The translations under genes were made by a program, and so were the position numbers. The notes under the pieces are model-generated. The model searched no databases and was not told the DNA's origin. It saw nothing but the letters and a program-made list of their open reading frames with translations. Positions 48,127 through 53,731 of a stretch of DNA of 53,731 bases are shown here, piece by piece; positions within the stretch are counted from its first letter, which is position 1; every line of letters starts with the position of its first letter. Source of the DNA: Candidatus Eisenbacteria bacterium (GTDB taxonomy: Bacteria; Eisenbacteria; RBG-16-71-46; SZUA-252); the NCBI GenBank assembly GCA_005893305.1, contig VBOZ01000002.1, positions 1,285-55,015 on the forward strand, read 5' to 3'.

Positions 48127-50877
48127 ATGCCGAGCTACGCGTCGCGACGCGGCGGCTCCCTCAACAAAACTCCGCCGTCACTCGCCTTCGTTTTTCTCGC
48201 GGTTCTTTCCGTGCTGTTCGCAGACGCCGCGTTTGCCCAAACGGGTACGGTGACCGGAAAGGTCACCGACGCCTCGGGTATTCCCCAGCAGTTCGCGAAC
48301 GTCACGATTCTGGGCGCCCAGAGCGGCGGCCCGACCAACGCGCAGGGCATCTTCACCATCATCAAGGTCCCCGTGGGCGTCTACACGGTGCGCGTCAGCA
48401 TGCTCGGCTTCGCCAAGCAGGAGCGCCCCGGCGTCCGCGTCGACGCGAACAAGACGACGAACCTCGAGTTCAAGCTGACCGAGGAAGTAGTCAAGATGAG
48501 GGTCGTCGATGTCGCGGGCGACCTCAAGATCGCCATTCGCAAGAAGGACAGCTCCACCAAGCAGATCGTCACCGCCCAGGATCTCCACTCTCTCCCGGTC
48601 GACAGCTACAAGGACGCGATCGGGCTCAAGGCCGGCGTCATCAGCCAGGGAGGCGAGCTCCACTTCCGCGGCGGGCGCGCCGATGAGGTCCTCACGGTCG
48701 TCAATGGGATCGCCAGCCGAAACCCGCTCCGCGCCGAGGGCGTGGACCTGGGCCTCCTGGCCGTCTCCTCGAGCGAGCAGGTGCTGGGAGGACTGGACGC
48801 CCAGTACGGGAACGCGCTCTCGGGGGTGATCAACCTGACGACGCGCGAAGGCGGCGACAAGTTCGCGGGCGAAGCGCGGTACTTCACCGATCGCTACGGG
48901 GAGCACGACAAGGAATTCAATAATTTCGAGCGGCTGAGCGTCGGATTGGGCGGGCCGTTCCTCTTCGACAAGACGAAGTACTACATTTCATACGAGGGGA
49001 CGTACACCGACACCTACCTCCGCAACACCACGGTGCACAACGAGCACCGCTTCCTGGATTTCATCCGGGTCGGGCTCCGGCAGGCGAACGCGTCCAACAT
49101 TTCGAGCAAGCTCACGTACAACGTCACGCCGAACGAGAAGTTGAACGTCGAGTTCATTCAGAACAATTCCATCGACAGCCGGTACCACAATCGGTGGAAC
49201 CGGAAGGGATTCGTGCAGGTGATCCAGGACAGCACGGCCCCGACCGACGGGAACGTCACGACCCGCTACGGCCATTGGTCGTACTACCCGGTCGATTCCA
49301 GCTACATTCCGATGAACACGGCGGATCATCTTCCGGTCGTCGACGCGAGCTATCAGCAGGTAGCCCTCACCTGGCGGCACGTCCTTGGATCCCAGAACGG
49401 CGAGATCTACAACATCCGCACCTCGCGCCAGCAGTGGGTGTCCCTCGAGGACGTCCTGGGCCGGCAGCTCTGGGAGTACATGCAGAGCCCCAATCAGTAC
49501 TACGACCCGCTGAACCGGATCGACGGCGCGTACTACGTGACGAACGGCGATTATCCGTTCTACGAGCGCCGTCACACCGTCACCTACACGCTGAACGGCG
49601 ACTACTCGAGAAAGCTCGGCAAACCCATCGAGCAGGGTGGCCATCCGCACAACATCATGGTGGGCGGCGACATCAACTACAACGACCTCTCGTTCCTCCT
49701 CGCCCAGTTCCCGAACGTGCTTGACGCGAACGGCGACTACGGAGCGACCCGGGACGAGTTCCAGAACTACAACCCGGAGGGCTCCTTCTTCGCGCAGGAT
49801 CGCTGGGAGTACGAGGGGATGGTGTTGAACGCCGGGTTCCGCTACGACAGCTTCTCGGTCGGAAACCAGATCTCGTCGGCCGAGGTCGCCCACAAGGTGA
49901 AGACGCAGTGGAGTCCGCGCATCGGGATCGCCTATCCGATCTCGGATCGGGACGTCATGAGCTTCCATTACGGCCGGCTCTTCCAGGTGCCGGATCGCCT
50001 CTATCTCTATCAGGGGCGGAACATCTCCGCGGAAGCGCGTGGGAATCCGAACCTCGAGCCCCAGACCACGATCTCCTACCAGCTGGGCGTGCAGCATCTG
50101 TTCAGCAAGGAGATCTACGGCCAGTTCGGCGTCTACTTCAAGGACATCTACGGCCTCCTGACCACGGTGGACCAGGAGGTGCCGGGGTTCGCGATCACGG
50201 TGCCGACACGCGTGAACGGCGATTACGCCTCCTCGCGCGGCATCGAAGCCACCGTGATCAAGAGGCACAGCCACGGTTTCTCGGGCGAGCTCAACTACAC
50301 CTACAGCAACTCGACCGGGACGGCGTCGGATCCGAATCGCGCCCTCGCGAGCTCGGGCAACATCCGCGACCAGTACAAGCCCACCTCGGAGCAGCCGCTC
50401 GAGTGGGACCAGCGCCACACCATCGCGGCGACGCTCCGCCTGGGGAACGAGAAGGATTGGGCGGCCAGCTTCGTCTACCAGTTCGGCACCGGCCTACCGT
50501 ACACGCGGCAGGAACGGGAGCAGCGCCGGATCGATCCGGCGACCGTGAATGCGAGCAGGCTCCCCACAACCTCCACTCTAGCGGTCCAAGCGGAGCGGTT
50601 CTTCCGTGTCTGGGGTCAGAGCGTGACCTTTTACCTCCAAGGCACCAATCTGCTCGACGCGGAGAACATCACCGAGTTGCAGCCGAGCCTCTGGCCGAAC
50701 AACCAGATCAACGGCACCTCGTATGTGACCTACTACTCAGAGACGGGCCGAGCCGGTGGAGCATTCCTGACCCAGGATCTGAACGGGGACGGTCGTGAAG
50801 ACTGGTTCCCGGTCAACGATCCGCGCGTCTTCCAGCAAGGGCGCGTCATCCGGGTCGGAGTGGGAGTCCAATTCTAA
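48127..50877 (+). CDS. TonB-dependent receptor with N-terminal carboxypeptidase-regulatory-like domain
   Basis: 916 residues, outer membrane. Signal peptide (FVFLAVLSVLFADAAFAQ), then a CarboxypepD_reg-like beta-sandwich (TGTVTGKVTDASGIP, NAQGIFTIIKVPVGVYTV), as in SusC/CirA-like receptors of the FCB group. The plug domain has LKAGVISQGGELHFRGGRADE and LDAQYGNALSGVINLTTREG; the long remainder is a 22-strand-type barrel ending VIRVGVGVQF, with the terminal phenylalanine. The substrate is unknown. ATG 48127 is preferred (AAAGGAGC upstream and a proper signal peptide); GTG 48091 / ATG 48094 are in frame. A surface protein follows after 2 bases, probably its partner. Confidence 0.88.
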   Translation: MPSYASRRGGSLNKTPPSLAFVFLAVLSVLFADAAFAQTGTVTGKVTDASGIPQQFANVTILGAQSGGPTNAQGIFTIIKVPVGVYTVRVSMLGFAKQERPGVRVDANKTTNLEFKLTEEVVKMRVVDVAGDLKIAIRKKDSSTKQIVTAQDLHSLPVDSYKDAIGLKAGVISQGGELHFRGGRADEVLTVVNGIASRNPLRAEGVDLGLLAVSSSEQVLGGLDAQYGNALSGVINLTTREGGDKFAGEARYFTDRYGEHDKEFNNFERLSVGLGGPFLFDKTKYYISYEGTYTDTYLRNTTVHNEHRFLDFIRVGLRQANASNISSKLTYNVTPNEKLNVEFIQNNSIDSRYHNRWNRKGFVQVIQDSTAPTDGNVTTRYGHWSYYPVDSSYIPMNTADHLPVVDASYQQVALTWRHVLGSQNGEIYNIRTSRQQWVSLEDVLGRQLWEYMQSPNQYYDPLNRIDGAYYVTNGDYPFYERRHTVTYTLNGDYSRKLGKPIEQGGHPHNIMVGGDINYNDLSFLLAQFPNVLDANGDYGATRDEFQNYNPEGSFFAQDRWEYEGMVLNAGFRYDSFSVGNQISSAEVAHKVKTQWSPRIGIAYPISDRDVMSFHYGRLFQVPDRLYLYQGRNISAEARGNPNLEPQTTISYQLGVQHLFSKEIYGQFGVYFKDIYGLLTTVDQEVPGFAITVPTRVNGDYASSRGIEATVIKRHSHGFSGELNYTYSNSTGTASDPNRALASSGNIRDQYKPTSEQPLEWDQRHTIAATLRLGNEKDWAASFVYQFGTGLPYTRQEREQRRIDPATVNASRLPTTSTLAVQAERFFRVWGQSVTFYLQGTNLLDAENITELQPSLWPNNQINGTSYVTYYSETGRAGGAFLTQDLNGDGREDWFPVNDPRVFQQGRVIRVGVGVQF

Positions 50878-50879
50878 CC

Positions 50880-53618
50880 ATGACCCAATCGCGAGCGTTG
50901 TTTTACGGGCGACGCGCCGCCTCCTTCGCCGCGGCGTTGATTCTCTGGGCCGGGGTGACGGCGTTCTATCAGCCGCCCGATGATCCCGAGGGTGGTGCGA
51001 AGCAGTACCAGAACAAGACGTTCCGGCTGGACGGAAAGTTCGTTCACAACGTCGGCCGGCTCCATCTCCAAATCACCAACATCGGACAGACCGGGAACGC
51101 GGCGAACCCGTCGCGAACGACGGTCCCGTCCGCGGAGTATCCTCCCGGCTCCGGCTTCGACCATCTCTACGCGGCGGGCCTCTGGGTCGGCGCCATCGAC
51201 GCCAGCGGGATTCCCCATGTGACGACGGCGGCCTACAACGTCGAGTTCTCCCCGGAGACCAACCCCAAGGACGCATGCGTGCCCCTTCCGATCGACCAGG
51301 TCGCGGACGTGCGTGAGGCGTACGAGGGCATCCCCGGGGGAAACCGGGTGATCTCGGCCAGCTTGAGCCCGGACGACGACAACGACGGGCTCGTCGACGA
51401 GGACTTCTTGAACGGAATCGACGACGACGGTGACGGCCTCTGCGACGAGGACTACGCCGCCATCGGCCAGCAGATGTTCTCGTGCGAGTATCGGGACGAC
51501 CTGCCCGCGATACGGCAGATCAACCCGGAGCACGTCGCCCTCGGGATCCGCGTTCGCCAGACCAGCTACGCTTGGTCGACTCCGGGCCAGAGCGATTTCG
51601 TGGGCATGGACTATCGGATCACAAACCAGAGCGGCCGCGCCATCCGGAACGTATACGTCGCGATCTTCGCGGATCCCGACATCGGTAATCGCGCGGTTAC
51701 CGGCTATTTCCAGGACGACGAAGCGGCGCTCTTCGACTCCGTGGTGACGTATCTCGGCCCCGCCGGCGAAACGGTGAAGCGCAGGATCCAAATGGCGTAC
51801 GCCTGGGACAACCCGGACAATCCGGCCCGGCCGCAGGACAACAAGGGCGGCGACGTGCCGGGGGACGGATATTTCGGCTGCATGTTCCTCAACCACACGA
51901 CCGACCCGTCGGGCGCCACGGCGCCTCCCCATGTCGGCATCACGTCGTTCAAGTTCTTCTCCGGCTCGGCCTCGTTCGGAGCCGGAGGCGACCCGGAGAA
52001 CGACGCCCAGCGGTACCAGCTGATGTCGGATCCCCGCTTTAACCCCAACAATCCGAACAACACCATCAACCCGAAGTCGGACCGCCCGCTCGACTACCGA
52101 TTCATCATGGCGACGGGACCCTTCCGGCAGATTCTGCCGGATTCGACGCTCACCGTGTCGGTGGCGTGGGTGGCGGGGCTCGGACACGGCGGCCCGAACG
52201 ACGTGAACCAGACTCTGGTCGGCAACGCTATCTCAGCCCAGCAGGTCTTCGACGGCCTCTACACGGACCTCGACAACGACTTGACGACGGGTACCTGCGG
52301 CAAGGAGACCTGCCTCAGAAACACGAGCGGTGGAAGAGCGTTTACGTACGAGCTTCCCGAGTCCTCGATCTGCCGCATCCGCTTCCACAGCGAGATCCCG
52401 AACGACCCGAAATACGACGGAATCTCGGCATGGGATAACAGCATCCCGTGCGATACCCAGCAGGGAGGGAAGTTCCTCTGCCTCGACAATCCGGGCCCGC
52501 CCCGGCTGACGCACTGCGCCTCGGCGGACACGCTGAACCTGCTCGTCAGCGGTACCCAGTGCACCTACGTGGACTTCGATTGCGACGTCAACACGGGTCA
52601 GGGCGGCCGAGAACAGATCGTGAACTGGGTCGCCGCGGCGCCGCTTCCATCCCCGTTTTTCCAGGGCAACAACGGGAACTCGGAGCCCAGGGATTTCCTC
52701 CCCATATACGAGAGCCATTCGGATTCGGCGCGGATATCGGCCTGGTATTTCCCGGGGGACACCAAGGTTACTTTGAAGTGGAGCAACTTCGCGGAGCAGA
52801 TACGGGATGCCCAGCGGGGAAATCTCAAGGAGTTCGTCGGCTACCGGATCTACAAGGCCGCCGGCTGGAACCGCCCCCTCGGCACGAACGCTCCCGCCCA
52901 AAATCTCTGGACGCTCCTCGGCGAATGGCGGGCCAACCCCAAGGGGACACCGGCCCGACCGCTCGGAGAGCTGATCGATCCCAGCGCGCCCCTCGTGGAG
53001 CGGCACGACGTCAAGGTTCGGTGGGACCCGGTGGCCCGACGCGTCTACTCCGATACGACGAATTACACGGAACGGGACACGCTCTACGCGATCGGGCGCT
53101 ATAGCTACGTCGACGACAGGGTGTTGAACGGGTTCCCCTACTTCTACTCGATCGTTCCGGTTTCGATCGTCCCCGGGGAGACCTCGGCAACCGACGTGAT
53201 CCTGAGCGGGAACCCGAGCGCGACCAACGCGCAGGTGGTCTATCCGCGAGGCTCGTCGCAGGCGACGGAGAAAAACGTCTTCGTCGTCCCGAATCCCTAC
53301 AAGGGACACGCGCAGTGGGATCTGATCCCGCGCGAGGAGGACCCGTCGGGCACCAAGGTGACGTTCATGAATCTGCCTCGGACCAAGGGAACCATTCACG
53401 TCTACACCCTGGCCGGGGACCTGGTGGTCGACATTCCGTTCGACGGCCGGGCCCCCTCCGATCTCCAGTTCGGCAAGGATCCGGTTACGGCCGGACAGGG
53501 CTCGAAAGCGTGGAATCTCATCTCGCGGAACGGCCAGAGAATCGTGAGCGGGATCTACCTCTATTCCGTCGACTCCGAGCTGGGGAGGAAGGTCGGCAGG
53601 TTCGTGATCATACGATGA
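50880..53618 (+). CDS. Large secreted surface protein with Asp-rich calcium-type loop and FlgD-like tail
   Basis: 912 residues. The N-terminus (RRAASFAAALILWAGVTAF) is a signal peptide or anchor. Around residues 160-185 two Asp-rich repeats, DDDNDGLVDEDF and DDDGDGLCDEDY, look like calcium-binding loops. The middle is beta-rich with several cysteines and DYRITNQSGRAIRNVYVA-like phrases seen in large FCB extracellular proteins. The C-terminal part has VFVVPNPYKG, IHVYTLAGDLV and SGIYLYSVDS, a FlgD/type-IX-like sorting domain. It starts two bases after the TonB receptor stop, so the two are co-expressed; it may be a surface substrate-binding protein. Function unknown. Confidence 0.82.
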   Translation: MTQSRALFYGRRAASFAAALILWAGVTAFYQPPDDPEGGAKQYQNKTFRLDGKFVHNVGRLHLQITNIGQTGNAANPSRTTVPSAEYPPGSGFDHLYAAGLWVGAIDASGIPHVTTAAYNVEFSPETNPKDACVPLPIDQVADVREAYEGIPGGNRVISASLSPDDDNDGLVDEDFLNGIDDDGDGLCDEDYAAIGQQMFSCEYRDDLPAIRQINPEHVALGIRVRQTSYAWSTPGQSDFVGMDYRITNQSGRAIRNVYVAIFADPDIGNRAVTGYFQDDEAALFDSVVTYLGPAGETVKRRIQMAYAWDNPDNPARPQDNKGGDVPGDGYFGCMFLNHTTDPSGATAPPHVGITSFKFFSGSASFGAGGDPENDAQRYQLMSDPRFNPNNPNNTINPKSDRPLDYRFIMATGPFRQILPDSTLTVSVAWVAGLGHGGPNDVNQTLVGNAISAQQVFDGLYTDLDNDLTTGTCGKETCLRNTSGGRAFTYELPESSICRIRFHSEIPNDPKYDGISAWDNSIPCDTQQGGKFLCLDNPGPPRLTHCASADTLNLLVSGTQCTYVDFDCDVNTGQGGREQIVNWVAAAPLPSPFFQGNNGNSEPRDFLPIYESHSDSARISAWYFPGDTKVTLKWSNFAEQIRDAQRGNLKEFVGYRIYKAAGWNRPLGTNAPAQNLWTLLGEWRANPKGTPARPLGELIDPSAPLVERHDVKVRWDPVARRVYSDTTNYTERDTLYAIGRYSYVDDRVLNGFPYFYSIVPVSIVPGETSATDVILSGNPSATNAQVVYPRGSSQATEKNVFVVPNPYKGHAQWDLIPREEDPSGTKVTFMNLPRTKGTIHVYTLAGDLVVDIPFDGRAPSDLQFGKDPVTAGQGSKAWNLISRNGQRIVSGIYLYSVDSELGRKVGRFVIIR

Positions 53619-53668
53619 GACCGGCCCGAGCGACCCACCGGTCTGTGGGCAAACTGAGGAGGATTTTC

Positions 53669-53731
53669 GTGAGAATCGCGATGGTGATCGCCGCCTGCCT
53701 GCTGCTCCCATTGACGGCCGAGGGCGCGCAG
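53669..53731 (+). CDS. Start of a secreted protein (3' truncated)
   Basis: Only the first 21 codons are in the window: GTG 53669, seven bases after AGGAGGA (53656-53662). They encode a signal peptide (VRIAMVIAACLLLPLTAEGAQ pattern: basic VR, hydrophobic core, small residues before AQ). Position after the surface protein at 50880 suggests another component of the same unit, but the family cannot be told. Confidence 0.75.
   Translation, partial: MRIAMVIAACLLLPLTAEGAQ

Overview
The window is a GC-rich bacterial chromosome segment of 53.7 kb, without rRNA, tRNA, CRISPR or insertion sequences that I can see, and with every recognisable gene on the + strand. It comes from a Gram-negative (diderm) organism: it carries Kdo synthesis (kdsB, kdsA, kdsD), LPS export (lptC, lptB), BamD, a TonB-dependent receptor and outer-membrane or secreted proteins. 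Three secreted proteins end in FlgD-like / type-IX-like C-terminal domains. That tail, the high GC and the gene order suggest an uncultured FCB-related lineage such as Candidatus Eisenbacteria; this placement is an inference, not shown by the sequence. At least two anomalies (a 119-bp copy inside polA, a collapsed S41 peptidase) could mean this is a metagenome-assembled contig.

Layout. (1) 1-2244: 3' end of a ribonuclease E/G gene, then rplU, rpmA and malate dehydrogenase. (2) 2245-5112: a lower-GC accessory patch with an unknown secreted protein, an M50-like membrane protein and a broken S41 peptidase. (3) 5113-13806: kdsB-pyrG-kdsA-kdsD-lptC-lptB-rpoN-hpf-hprK, an envelope and regulation cluster whose order resembles the proteobacterial kdsD-lpt-rpoN-hpf locus but lacks kdsC, lptA and rapZ. 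(4) 13821-20414: a complete mannose-type phosphotransferase system (EIIA, EIIB, EIIC, EIID, HPr, EI) running straight into a bifunctional phosphoglucose/phosphomannose isomerase and a sugar nucleotidyltransferase. (5) 20411-28829: metK, ahcY, ftsK, rimO, an unknown envelope protein, a TPR protein and bamD. (6) 28826-35355: nadD, polA (disrupted here), coaE, prfB with its programmed +1 frameshift, and a phosphomannomutase/phosphoglucomutase. (7) 35397-53731: a mostly secreted or surface section: a propeller-like repeat protein, a HExxH metallopeptidase, a DUF4912-GH57 branching enzyme, an ethylbenzene-dehydrogenase-like lipoprotein, a putative outer-membrane barrel, TldD/TldE, a TonB receptor with an N-terminal carboxypeptidase-like domain, a large surface protein and the start of another secreted protein.

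How it fits together. pyrG makes the CTP used by kdsB, next to the Kdo enzymes and the Lpt transporter. HprK can phosphorylate Ser46 of the HPr encoded 2.5 kb downstream, so uptake of an unknown sugar by the Man-family PTS is probably under metabolic control, and the isomerase that follows EI would feed the phosphorylated sugar into fructose-6-phosphate. From kdsB to manB, neighbouring genes repeatedly overlap by 4 bases (ATGA, GTGA, TTGA), suggesting long, translationally coupled operons. Promoter-like sequences are visible mainly before the surface-protein genes (42124-42151 and 48048-48076).
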